A model generated the notes under the pieces. That model did not search any database. It was not told the DNA's origin and saw only the letters and a program-made list of their open reading frames with translations. Source: Pyrocephalus nanus (Eukaryota > Chordata > Aves > Passeriformes > Tyrannidae). From it: a stretch of 64,000 nt of DNA. The number at the start of each line of letters is the position of its first letter. Position 1 is the stretch's first letter. The DNA is taken from assembly GCA_038380795.1 (NCBI GenBank), contig CM076269.1, positions 6,076,001-6,140,000 on the forward strand. Direction: 5' to 3'. This document shows, piece after piece, positions 1 through 10,767 of the stretch. Position numbers and translations under genes: made by a program.

Positions 1-420
1 GGTGGCTTTCCACAAAGTACAGCTCAGGTGGCAGAGTTCGTGCCTCGAGAGCATGGCAGCATAAAAAAATGAGAAGTTTCCAACAAACAGGCCTCTGCTG
101 CGTGACACCAATCGCTCTCGGCCAAGAATTATTGTGAGTGGAAAGCTCGACGGAGTTTGGTTCAGGCTTAATGAATTATGTTCATTTTCCAGCACATTGT
201 TTTGGCTGATAAATCACAGCTTCACGCACCATTAGCTTGTAATGATTGGAATATTTAATCAAAGGCCAGCTTTTTGTACCGTTTACCTTTGAGAAACCAG
301 ATTTGCTCGCTGGAACAGTTTTGAACCATTACGCACGCTTATCAGCAAAAATCTTTGCTTTATGTCAAGTGTTGCAATATTTAAAGCCCTTGCAGGCAAG
401 CAAGGATTGGGAAAAATGAG
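1..420. promoter_or_regulatory. Candidate enhancer-like non-coding element
   Basis: No frame is open, but the sequence is complex, has no simple repeats and contains several homeodomain-type cores: a TTAATGAATTA stretch near 169-179, AATGATTGG near 241 and TTAATC near 256. A good TCF/LEF-type site, ATCAAAGG, lies at 258-265. This texture is typical of deeply conserved vertebrate developmental enhancers. That is an inference, because I could not compare genomes. The element may extend left beyond the window. Confidence 0.3.
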
Positions 421-3400
421 TGGCTCTCTTAGCTTGACAAATGCAAAAGGATTTAAGATGTTATTTGAAAGAATTGCAGGAAAAGAAAAGAAAAATTAGA
501 AGGAGAACCAACAATTCTGCATTTACAATCAATTATTATAAACACTCCTTTGTTTTGGGTTTGGATCTCCAAGCAAAATGAGGACTCTTTTGTTTGGGAT
601 GCTGTAAGACATTGTTTTGAAGACAGATCACCATTTTTCTGTTTGGTTGGCGTTTTTTCTCAGAGGATGCCTCTCTCACAGCAGATGCCTCTCCACCCAA
701 AAGTTTTGAGTCCTGAACTCCACACTACCAGGCTGCCCTGGATGCAAATGTGAGCTCCCTATTCAGGAAGCATTTTGGTGCTTGGCAGGAAATCCAGTCC
801 TTGTCTGAGTGATCAGGATGGTTCGGATGTGAGGAGATTCATCCACAGCACAGCAAGGAGCCCAAAAACAGCCCTGCCCAAGAGGGACTGAGGACAGAGA
901 GCATTTTCTCAGGCCCTCTTTAACTCACCACGTAGGCAGCCATGAAACACCTGGCAAGAAGATGCTCTGCACTTCAATATACTTTCCCTTGTCAACATAC
1001 TTTCCCCTTGTATCTATATACAGGTGAAGAAGGGGAGACAAAAACCTCACTTGTTTCTGCCTCTTGCTCTCAAAACCCTGAGGAAAAACTGTTGGGAAAT
1101 TGTTTGTTCACAAAACTATACAGCTATCAAAGGCTAAAAATTAAAAGCACCTCCTACAGAAGGGTGAATCAAAGGTATGCAAAATGGAATACAAATCTGA
1201 ACTTAAACAGGGTTTCACAACTCCCTCCTGAGTACAATTTGTGCTCCTGGATAGGAATAAAGTCTGTGTTTCCAGAGCAGTGGGTGCTTTTGTTTGCTTC
1301 TTGAAATGCTTGGTTGAACAGCAGTGCAGAGCTGTAAAAATAGGTTTATTTTTATGTGCTTTATGGGTCTGATTGTTAACAGAAAGGGCCCGAGGGCTGC
1401 ATGAGTCTGTGCTTGTGCACTTCTGCACTAGACTTTTATGTGTGTGATCTCCCACACTGTGTAAGTGGCCACAGGAACCACTTGTTGTGCCCCAAACGAG
1501 CTTCTGTTCAGGCACAGCGACAGCAGCCACAGTGTCAGCATGGTGGCCATCAGCACCCACGTGCTAGTGGATCTCCACCTTCCAAATCCCAGCCAGTAGG
1601 GACCCAGGATCACAGGCGAGGTTGTAGACACGGGCAACATACAGGTACAAGTGAAATAACACTGGACAACGAAAGGATAAATGTTTCTACTTGTCCTTCC
1701 CCTTGTAAGTCGCGTTTTCCCTCACCTTGTCTTCCCCCAGTTGCTGAATAGATCATTCCTTTCAATTTTTCCTGCCTTTAAACATACGGTGAGAACCCCA
1801 GATGTGAACTCCCAAACTTTTGGGGTTTCCAAATCCATGTGCAGATCCAATCTGGATCCAATTAAGTCAGATCTTTTGCTGTGAGTCAGAACAAGAACGA
1901 CAGTACTCAGCTCTCTGATGACAGCAGTGCTGTTAGTCTGGCCCTGGACTCAGTTTCTCTGCTTCAGTCCCTTCTGCTTATAAACATTTTCTTTCCAAGC
2001 CAGACGCAAAGAGATTTCTGATTTCTTCCCAGAAGGAGATGTAGCCCACTTGAAACAGCAGAACTTGCCACACCTTCAGCCAACAGCTGCATGTTGCAAC
2101 TTGCAAATGTGCCACTAAGGGGCCTTCATCCCCAGTGGGTCTGTAGGTCTGCACAGGTCTCCAAACTGCCACATGTGGCTCCAGAGACACCAACAGAATA
2201 GCCAAAAGCCAGCATCCACCTCATGCTTTCTTGGTCCTTCACATCAGCTTAGCACAGTAAACAGATTTGTTTGAAATGAATGGTGCTTGGCACACAGAGG
2301 AGAAATGAAAATACAATTAATTTCACTTTTTCCATGGTGACAGTTCTCCAGCTCACCCAAGTTGAGTTTTCCAGAAAGCTCAGTACTTTCTACCATAACT
2401 GTTCTTGTTGCACTAGAAGATGGCAATGTCTTTCTTTTCTTATTCAAAGAAAAAGGAATGGAATTAGTTTGCTAAAGCCTTCCAGCTCCAAAAGGGCAGG
2501 CATGCTGATATGCTTTCCAGACCTTGCCACTGTTTCCTTACACTTTCCTTGGAAAATGTTTTCCCCCTGACAAAATCTTCTGGTTTTGCACCCTTGTAGC
2601 GGGGCTTGACTAGAACCAGAAGCCACTGAGAGAGAAGAGACCTCTGTGACGCTGACCTGACTTGTGCTCCATGCCCAAAGAGCCATGGAAATACATAAAC
2701 ATCCATGTCCTGAGTCTCCAGAGTTTCTGATCACAGATCTAGGAGATGCTCTCTAAATTGTCTTCCCTGTCCTCTTGAGGGGCCAAACCATCATCTTTGC
2801 CTATCTGATCAGTTGGTTCTTTCTTCCAAATCCCCTGTCAAGGACACTGCAGGCAGAAGTTTAGACAGAAAGCAAATGATGACACAGCCTCATGTGAGAT
2901 GCTCAGTATGATGGGCAACAGGAGGTTCATATTTTACTGAACCTGGCCATCTCTCTCTTCACTGGTTTTGACAACAGTTTTATTGAGAAGGTCCCTCAGG
3001 GTGAGGACAAGAGTTTTCTTCACAGATAGGGGAGCCCATCCTTCAGGATACCCAGCAAATCAGAGACCTTAGTTCAAATCTGCCTGGCTCAAAGGAGGTA
3101 TCAAAAGAGCCCTACAAGTTTTGTGTTCCACTCTAAACTCGTGCAGGGTGAAGAGGCCTCTCCTTCCGACTCATCACAGATTTCATCCTGAACCAGAACA
3201 GCTTTCCCGGGGCTTTATCAAAACCAACATCCTTCTCCCAAAAAGCATCTATGTCAAAGAATGAACAATTTCCAGCAACATCAATGGAAACATTTTTCAG
3301 CGCGTTCCCTCCCATCTCTCATGTTGTCTGCATTTCACTCCCACATTCCTATGAGAAAAGCAATGATGTTTGTGTCTCATTTTGTGGGACAACTGGGGAG

Positions 3401-3697
3401 CTCAGGCAGATTGCTCTGGAGCCCACTTCGTGGCAATGGCAAAGAATTCGTGTCCTCACCTCACATCTCTCACCCCAAGTCCTTAAATGTACTCGTTCCC
3501 TAGGGAATTTTAGCCTGCAATGTCTAACCACAGACCTGGAAATGATTTGAAATATATTATAACGACTGTTGTTAATCACACCCACTCTTTTATAGCATGG
3601 CCTGTAAAAGAAGAATAGTGAGGAGGACTTCCTACTCCCCATGTGCTGGCAGCAGATGCATTTCCTGTGTTCCAGAGCTATACATTTCACTGGGAAG
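421..3697. other. Gene-free stretch, no firm feature
   Basis: I see no gene. Open frames here, such as 942-1304 on plus and 1141-1560 on minus, overlap on opposite strands and give low-complexity peptides unlike any family I know. The only local structure is an 18-bp imperfect duplication at about 979-1015 (ATACTTTCCC twice). No CR1 or SINE signature was recognised. Confidence 0.6.
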
Positions 3698-3699
3698 GG

Positions 3700-3885
3700 A
3701 TGCTCTCTAGTGGTTAAGAGTATGAGACGGGGAAAAACAGATCTTAAAAAATTTCACTTCCTGTCTCTCCCACTGTTACCTCGTGTATGAGGAGGCAACT
3801 CATCCCATCCCACTGTGCCCTGGTGTCCCTACACGCCTGTGGCTCACAGCAATCCCTCTGCTATTTGGGGACGGCTTGAATGAGG
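3700..3885 (+). repeat. MIR/CORE-SINE-like element, sense orientation
   Basis: The block starts with TAGTGGTTAAGAG then TATGAGACGGGGAA, matching the start of the MIR tRNA-related region. It continues with CTGTCTCTCCCACTG followed by pyrimidine-rich text, in the place where MIR has its CTCTGCCACTGA and CTCAGTTTCC segments. The order and spacing of these blocks fit a strongly diverged MIR-type SINE in sense orientation. MIR-like SINEs predate the amniote split, so a relic in a bird is expected. The 3' border is uncertain because divergence is high. Confidence 0.65.
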
Positions 3886-4265
3886 CCTGCAAATGTTTGG
3901 AGGGGAGGTTTTAGGATAGAGCCAAGCACTGTCACCAAGATGAGTTAGGTCAGAGTGAAGATGGGAAAAAGTGAAAACCGGTACAAACAAAGACAGAAGG
4001 GTCTGAAATGCTCCTGACAGATCTTCCCCCTCTTTGTACGTCGAGTCACGGAAACTGCTCTTTAACTTGATTGCTCCTTATCTTTACCTAAGGCATCACA
4101 GATTCTTATATAATTAAAATTTCCTTGACAATTGCCAAGGATTTACAATGTGAAGTGTTTCAATTTTTCTTATATTATGTCTTGGCATCAAAGAATCTCC
4201 TCTCGTTTCCTAAGTATGGGATAAAGATGATTTCTAGTGGGAGACAAATGAATCAAGACCTTGAC
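3886..4265. other. Gene-free stretch, nothing seen
   Basis: Ordinary AT-rich sequence with no recognised repeat, RNA gene or coding exon. Confidence 0.6.
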
Positions 4266-4333
4266 ACCCCTATTTTTTTTCTTTCTCTCTCCTTTTCTTT
4301 TCCTCTCCTTTTTTTTTTTTTTTTTTTTTTTTT
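4266..4333. repeat. Polypyrimidine tract ending in T25
   Basis: A C/T-only stretch of mixed TCTCTCC and TTTTC units runs into an uninterrupted run of 25 T at 4309-4333. It could be a simple repeat or the reverse-strand poly(A) tail of an old retrotransposed sequence, but no element body is visible beside it. Confidence 0.85.
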
Positions 4334-4740
4334 ATACATCTGGTTATTATTGAACAGAGGCTTTCATGTTTTAATGATAAATTGTCTTCTCCCTCTGTAA
4401 CAATGTCCCCAGACGGCTTGTCTTGGCTGAAATGTCTTCTAAGAGCATCTGCTTTTGATCTATAGGGGTTTTAAATCTTTGGATCTAATCTCTAGCCTGA
4501 CTGACTTGAAAGCTGATTTCCACAAAAGCAGTGTGAAACTTGTAGAAACCCTTTACTGGAATCACTTGAAATTGTTTAAAAGACTGTACTGACAATACTC
4601 GAGTATGTCCTCATGACTTTTTTTCTGCATATTTACATATATATGCATGTATATAAAAATACAAGAAAGAGACATAAGAAAGGAATTTCTTTTAACAAAT
4701 GCTTCAGTGGTATTTCCATGTAATCTGCATGTGTTGTGGC
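4334..4740. other. AT-rich stretch, nothing firm
   Basis: AT-rich unique sequence. A short alternating TA/CATG patch at about 4633-4656 is too imperfect to call a microsatellite. Confidence 0.5.
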
Positions 4741-4925
4741 TTAATACTCTAATAAAGAAGGACTGGAAGCTTTCCAGAGCACAGTATTTATGCCATGTAT
4801 ATCAATTAAGATAATTGCCAATTATAATGATATGTCAATTAAAGTCAAGTGACTTTTAAAAGAGTTATGCCTGCTATTAATTTAGTTATATGCATACACT
4901 GTAAGTGTATTTATAAGGGCTGATC
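4741..4925. promoter_or_regulatory. Candidate regulatory block with three inverted repeats
   Basis: This AT-rich block holds repeated homeodomain-type cores (CAATTAAG, AATTATAATG, TCAATTAAAG). It also contains three close perfect inverted repeats: ATAATT-3 nt-AATTAT at 4811-4825, AAAGTCA-2 nt-TGACTTT at 4841-4856, and ATACACT-3 nt-AGTGTAT at 4894-4910. The last has extra outer pairing (TTATA with TATAA) between 4886 and 4916. Such dyads suit dimeric transcription factors. That is an inference, and AT-rich DNA yields short dyads by chance. Confidence 0.35.
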
Positions 4926-5242
4926 TCCAGTTTCTCAACATTGTTCCCATCCAGTACATCCAGCACAAAATCACCATGTTCATTTTGCTCTTTCTGGTCC
5001 ACTTCAGGCTGCAGCTCACCAAGCTGCCCTTGTGAAGACACAGATGACAAAATCCAGCACAGAGCCCTCTCCCTTGGTGGCACGGTGCTGGCACGCTGTT
5101 TGCCTTCACTTGAAGCATGCCAAGTAGATCTTGATTTCACCCCAGCACAAATGAAAATAGGAGCTGGCTAGCATATGCATGAGATTTCTGTGGCTGAGTA
5201 GAAACCACTGTGGTCAAATGAAAAAGAACCTTGTAATACTGC

Positions 5243-5296
5243 AATATATATATACATGTATAGATACACATTTGTGTGTGTTTGTGTGCATGCATG
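5243..5296. repeat. Imperfect TA/TG microsatellite
   Basis: An alternating pyrimidine-purine stretch of ATATATATATACATGTATA, then TGTGTGTG and GCATGCATG. It is an interrupted compound dinucleotide repeat. Confidence 0.75.
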
Positions 5297-7140
5297 ATAA
5301 ATACCCTCTCGGAGTTCATTTGTCTGTCAAACCCTCCACAGTGTGTTGTAACACATCAACAAGAGTGACAGACAGACCCTGAAGGACTTAGAGCTTGGGG
5401 TTTTGCTGTGGTTAAACTGAATTTAGGACAAATACGGGAGAGTTTTGAGCAGAAAATCTCTTCTTCATGAACTTTCTGGTTAGGATATAATGGAAGCCAG
5501 ACTCCAACCTCCCTGGTTTGAGGTTTGCAAAACCAAATCATAACAACTGATGAGGTTTTGCTAAACCAAAGCACCCGAGGTTTTCTCATCACAAAGATGA
5601 GATAAAAGGGGAGTCTTTATTCAACCTTTTACTCCTTGCACCTTAGCAGTGGTGCTGAGATATAATCCATTGAAGATATATCTCCTTTACCTCCCATTTA
5701 GAATCTGCATCTCTAAATCAATAATCTTGCTTGTCAGCTTTTAGAGCCCCAGGACGCAGCCTCTCTCAGGCCATCCACAGATTTCCCCAAAGTTCGTGGC
5801 TGAAAATTAATTTTCGAGGCTCCACCAAAAACTGCAAACTATTTCTGTGGCTGACTGGGCCAGGGACACGATGGAAACAACCATTTCATAACCTTTCAGC
5901 ACTGCTGAAAGCTGCCAGCTGCGTCCAAACCCGAACTCCAAAGCTGGGATGGGATGTGAGAAGCAATCAAAAACAACACTGGAAAAGCACAGATCCATCC
6001 TAGTAGTAAGACTCATCTTGGCTTTGGGTTTGGTCCCAGGCATGAGGAAATATTCAGGGAAAGTGGAGTTATTTCCTTAGATTCATTTGCCCATTTCTCA
6101 TTAGCAAAGTATTTTGATACTCTGCAAGAAAGAAAATCCAGTGAATTATTCCTACGTTGTTATAAAACTGGACTGATAGAACAAATATCTGGGATGGAAA
6201 CAGGCAAGAAGCCTCAAACTGAGCCAAGAGGCTCATACAGCCTAGGAAATGAGCACTGTGTAGCACAGAATTTTTCTCTCTCTTGCAGGATGATCAGCAA
6301 GTGATAAGATTCTCCCTGGATTTAAGTGTTAACTGAAGCATCTTGCCTTAAGTGAATGTTTTATGGGGAACTTATTACACTGAACCATTATCTACAAGTT
6401 CTTCTGTTGTCACAGTTGTTGTTGCTTTGACCCCAAAAATGTGGGAGCTCACTGGGGAGCCAAGAGTTCAATTCAGGCTCCTCTCCCCGGGCTCACTTTC
6501 GATCATCTTTGCTACAGCTGCTACTAAAGGGTTTGGTTTGTGGGGTGATGAAGGAACGAATATGAGGAAACTCCAGCCGCCAAACAGAAATGACAACACA
6601 ACCCAGCCTTCCTGGGCTGGTTTCTGGCAGAGGAAAAGGAACTGTTACTTGCTGTTGCTTTGCTCCAGCCAACCCTTATCAAAGGGGAGATTCAACTGCA
6701 CGTGGTCCTAAACTTCAACTAAAACTAAATACAAATTTGAGCCACTGAGCTGCTGTCAATTTAATTTCTCCTGCTGTGGATGCCACTATTTTTATCTGCC
6801 TGTAACCCTCCACATCACTTAGGGTATCATGTAAAGTATTTTTGATGAGGCATGCAGAGTGTCTGCTCTTAAATGCTACAGCAGAGCAGAGGCCCCAGTG
6901 TCTCGGGTTACCCAGGGGATAGACAGCTCACACAGAGATAAAGGAGACAGGATGCAAAAGGGGCTCCCTGGGAAGGCAGAGGATGACACACTTGGTGTTT
7001 TCCCTCGACAAAACCACTGCGAGGAAAAGTCTGGCAAATCCGTCCGTGGTGAGAGGCAGGAAGAGCCCAGTGCCTTCCTGACTCTGCCAGGTGAGTTTAG
7101 GACCATCTCTAGTCCTTCCACTTACAGGGATGGGTCAGCC
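5297..7140. other. Gene-free stretch, nothing seen
   Basis: Unique sequence with no recognised repeat. The open frames here (for example 6352-6711 on plus) are short and match no family I know. Confidence 0.6.
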
Positions 7141-7262
7141 AGAGCGGTGCAAGAGGTGTTTGGCTGCCGCCTGGGGCAGCCGGGGCTGCGGCAGGAGCGG
7201 GAAGCGGCAGGGCCGGACGCAGCTGGCAGCCGGCTGATCCCCCCGCGCCGCGCTATCGCTCT
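7141..7262. promoter_or_regulatory. Short CpG-dense GC-rich patch
   Basis: I count 14 CpG dinucleotides in about 120 bp, including CCGCGCCGCGC at about 7244-7253, in a window that is otherwise CpG-poor. It is too short for a standard CpG island. It could be a degraded island, an enhancer core or an unmethylated regulatory patch. A 138-codon plus-strand frame (6859-7275) crosses it but resembles no known protein, and GC-rich DNA keeps frames open by chance. Confidence 0.45.
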
Positions 7263-7420
7263 GCAGATTTGCTAACTCTGCTGTTGAGTGCAGTTACGCA
7301 TTAGAGCTGCTAATATGCAGTGATTTTGCCTTAAGCTTGAAAGCAGCAGAGGTTAAACAGATTTTGATATAAGAGCCTACAAGGAACACTCTATTTAAAA
7401 AGCCTATGCATCACTGGCTC
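7263..7420. promoter_or_regulatory. Candidate enhancer-like element beside the CpG patch
   Basis: Complex, repeat-free sequence directly after the CpG-dense patch. It includes ACGCATTAGAGC, CTAATATGCAG and TTTTGATATAAG, motifs of homeodomain and POU type. The abrupt change from GC-rich to enhancer-like AT-rich text suggests the two form one functional block. This rests on texture only. Confidence 0.27.
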
Positions 7421-8229
7421 CGACTGAAAGGATGATGAGTGGTAGGAGGAGATGAAAGGTGGTTCAGACATGGGTATGATGACAACAGTAAAGGGAAATT
7501 AAATACACTGCAGGGAAATAGAAGTCATAATCATCTTGGGTTTGCAGCTCATGAACAGTGAAAAGCTTATGTGATGAAACAGCAGGTAGAAGTGCCTTGA
7601 GACTCGAGTTTTAAGGCCCCAAGAGTTTAAACTTGACATTCAAGCCTTTTAAAGTTTTATGAGGGCATCCAATAACTCCTCCTGCTCAGCCCCCACCCCC
7701 TGCCTGATGTGCTGGTTGTTTGATTTACACGCCTTCCTGAACGTACAATGAATTCCAGGGAAAGCATGCAGAAACCATTGCAGGCCTGTAATTAAATAGC
7801 CCAATAACAAATGTCCAGACGCAATGCAAAAGGTCACTACACCTCTGGCTGGTGAAAACTGACACAGTCCCACCACAGACTACAGGATCCAGGACAGTTT
7901 TTATCCAGAGGAGTACAACAATGGCCATTCCCAAAATGTGCTGTCTGCTGGATGCAGGCAGGAAATTCCTGCTAATCCATACAGGGCTAATTTATACGCT
8001 TGAGTATCATCCCATGAAAATTAATAGCCCGACAACACACTCTCCACCAGCAAAGACGTCCCAGCAGGGAACTACAGCTGTATCATTCCCACTGCCAACC
8101 TCCACCAGGTCCTCTGCCACGCAAATGCATGAACTACCCACCAGAAGCCACCTGAAATGCAGAATGACAACAGCTTTACTGACCACACCAAATTAACCAA
8201 CAGTGCAACAGATCCTACCCTGAAAATAC
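7421..8229. other. Gene-free stretch, nothing seen
   Basis: Unique sequence. Open frames on both strands overlap at 7649-8196 and give peptides I do not recognise. No repeat was identified. Confidence 0.55.
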
Positions 8230-8420
8230 CTTTGTGCTAATTTTATACATGTTCTAATTATAATAATGTTTCTAATTAAAACATGCTCATTATACTGAAA
8301 TTAGACGTGATTATGTTAATTATCTAGCTCTGCACTAATGCCACTTTTATTAGATACAAATCTCTATTGTTAGTCTTAAATAAAACTGATGATTCCTTTA
8401 AAATTATTGAAAGCAATGAG
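8230..8420. promoter_or_regulatory. Homeodomain-core-rich candidate enhancer
   Basis: Between 8238 and 8340 there are at least twelve TAAT or ATTA cores, including CTAATTATAATAATG, TCTAATTAAAAC and GTTAATTATC. They are embedded in non-repetitive sequence with other words between them, so this is not a simple AT repeat. Clusters like this are common in conserved enhancers read by HOX, LHX, DLX or POU factors. Conservation was not testable here. Confidence 0.35.
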
Positions 8421-10497
8421 TGTCCTTCCATTCTTTTTCTCAACTTAACCATTGTTTCCTTTGCTGTAACTTCAGGAAACACAGATGGTCAGTGCTTTCA
8501 GTCATGGCCATTAACTTGAGATTGTGTCCACAAATACAAAAGACAAAATCCAGTCTTCAGAGAAGACACAGGAGAGCTGCTGGGTGCACCTCAGATCATG
8601 AACACAGACCCAAGAGCTGTGTCAGAGTCATCATGCAAAAGAGAAGTTGTCTATGCCGAGATCCCAATCATTCAGCAAAAAATCAAGGGTAGGTTGCTTT
8701 GTTCCTGGTGGGAATAAGGATAGTTCAGGACTAAAGGTCCCTTGGAGCGTGCTTGACATTGTGATGAACAGAAAGATGGGCAGTTACCTCATCCATTATG
8801 GGTTAGCAGCACTCGGGATTAGGGAGAGAAATCCAAACTCTGGAAAGGGACAAAGAAGGAGCAGTTTGCAGCAGATCATTTTTGGAAAATGGGAATGTTG
8901 GAAATTGTGCATATGGATTATTAGGTAGAAAGAGGGATGAAGTGCATGTTGGACTTGAATTTCTAACGCACTTCCACAGATGTTGCATCAGCTCCATCAG
9001 TCAACAGTCAACATTGTCAGGCGAGTCCTATCATAGGGCCTTGACTGTGTTTTGACAAAGCTTTGCCAGCTTTTAACAAATTGTACAGGATTTTTTTTTT
9101 TTGTGCAAGCTTTTTTCCCAAGCAAGCTGAACTCCTCATTCAATGCTCTTTATAGCCCAATTTCCTCTGCCCTATCTAACTGTGCTTCCTTTGGATCTAC
9201 CTGTCACAGTAGCTGTTCCTAGGCCGATTTCCATCAGAATGATGGGAGAGTAAGGTCACTAACTCCTACATCTTTTGTGAAGAGAAATAACCAAGAGTGG
9301 GAGAAAAAACCTGCTAAATATCACTAAAGAAACAGTGTGGCTGAAGCACAAAATCAACCCCTCCTATCACTGAGAATCCAGCCAAAAATAACTTCCAGTA
9401 GAAATTTGGTTCCAGTGGGTCAAACCCTCAAAGAACAACAACTTGATACAGAACAAAGAAGTGATAAGGATTCTGCTCAGCATATGCAAACACAGTCCTG
9501 GATGGCTGTGTGTAGATACCCCATGCCCAGGGGAAAGATCTTAACAATCTGTAATATCCATATGGCTCCGAATATCAGCTCTGATTCTGTGCAATCCATT
9601 GAAACTACACTTTTATTTCTTTTTTTTTTTTTTTTTTTTTCAGATGTATCCTTGTCATGGCTCCAGGTACTCAGGATGTCCCTATAAACCTATTTCTGAC
9701 ATCCCAGCTGCCTAACAGGCTCGTTGCACCCATGAGACGTGTGTTTTGCCTTCCAATGTCAACACACCCTTAACATGCCCACGAGCTCAAGGGCTTCAAG
9801 CACACAAACTGGGAGAAAATCAACAAACAATGGGCCACGCTTGTGCTCTTCAAAGTGTGAGCCAACCCTGCCTTTGATGCTATTCACAAAGTTTCCTTGT
9901 TCTTGTTTTTCTAATTCCTGCAATCCGATTGCAACATATGGCCAGTTTCAGCAATTGACAAAATATTTCCTTTCTGCTCTGTTTACGTCACAGCTTTTCT
10001 GGAGCCACAGATCGCTTTGACTTAGCAAATGACAGCTGAGAAACAGTGACATGCCCTATGTGTTTAAAAACAAACCACAACAGCAACAGCAGAAACTCAG
10101 CTCCTCTCACCCACACACTCCCATCACTTCGTGCTGGAGGGCTGCTGTGTTCTTTTATTCTGATTTTGATGATCCCCTTTTCACTCGTGATCTGGCCAAG
10201 ATACAGACAGATAGTGGGAGCATCTGAAAGAGATTACCACTGTGTGCTGCTCTATGGGAGGCCCCAGACAGATAGGGCAGAGGAAAGAGGCTGAAAAGAT
10301 AACACCACTCATTAGTAGCCTGAATACTCACAGAGCTGTATATTTAAACCACATAGTGTTAAAATTTGGTATTCACCCCCCTTAGTGACCTATCCCTTTG
10401 AGAGGTCCAACCTAAACTTCTACTGCAATTACTTTATCATCATTTCCTAACTTTCATAGTATATTTTCCTCAGCAGATCTCCCTTAGAAAGGAAGTT
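8421..10497. other. Gene-free stretch with two T tracts
   Basis: No gene or interspersed element was recognised. There is a T12 run at 9091-9102 and a T21 run at 9620-9640. Neither is flanked by a recognisable reverse-strand retroelement body. Confidence 0.6.
9620..9640. repeat. T21 homopolymer
   Basis: An uninterrupted run of 21 T. It may be a simple repeat or the tail of an unrecognised old minus-strand insertion. Confidence 0.9.
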
Positions 10498-10590
10498 GGT
10501 TTTTTTTCCCCACTGCAGAGGAGAGGTGATTTGCCCAAGGACCACCCAAAATCCACCAGTTTGCATGACTGCAAACATAACCCAGGTCTA
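10498..10590 (-). repeat. MIR-like SINE fragment, antisense
   Basis: Read on plus, the blocks GAGGAGAGGTGATTTGCCCAAGG and then AACCCAGGTCT occur in the order of the antisense MIR core (GAGAGGTTAAGTGACTTGCCCAAGGTCAC, then GAACCCAGGTCT). The middle is diverged. The piece is short and ends where the 10591-10612 palindrome begins. Confidence 0.6.
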
Positions 10591-10612
10591 CCAGGTCACT
10601 AATGTGACCTGG
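10591..10612. promoter_or_regulatory. Perfect palindrome with nuclear-receptor half-sites
   Basis: CCAGGTCAC, then the loop TAAT, then GTGACCTGG: nine-base arms with no mismatch. Inside are AGGTCA and TGACCT half-sites facing each other with a 6-nt spacer (IR6). AGGTCA is the canonical half-site of many nuclear receptors. IR6 is not the classic oestrogen (IR3) or DR-type arrangement, so the binding partner is uncertain. The dyad could also fold as a hairpin if transcribed. Confidence 0.45.
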
Positions 10613-10735
10613 GACACCTCACATAATGGGAATGAGATTCACCAGCTGGCTGCTGCCTCTCCCAGGATCAGAGGTAGGTGTTTTGCTGACATGCACACAC
10701 GTTGCACACCACTGGGTTCACCATTAAGGGAGGCT

Positions 10736-10767
10736 CTGCAGGAACCAGCTCCTGCAGGACGAGCTGG
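10736..10767. other. Two overlapping, mutually exclusive hairpins
   Basis: CTGCAGGA pairs with TCCTGCAG (10736-10743 and 10750-10757, 6-nt loop). CCAGCTC pairs with GAGCTGG (10745-10751 and 10761-10767, 9-nt loop). The stems share bases, so only one can form at a time. No transcript is known here, so a role is speculative. Confidence 0.4.

Noticed and set aside
6859..7275. 138-codon plus-strand frame across the CpG patch
   Set aside because: GC-rich DNA lacks stops by composition; the peptide has no recognisable family.
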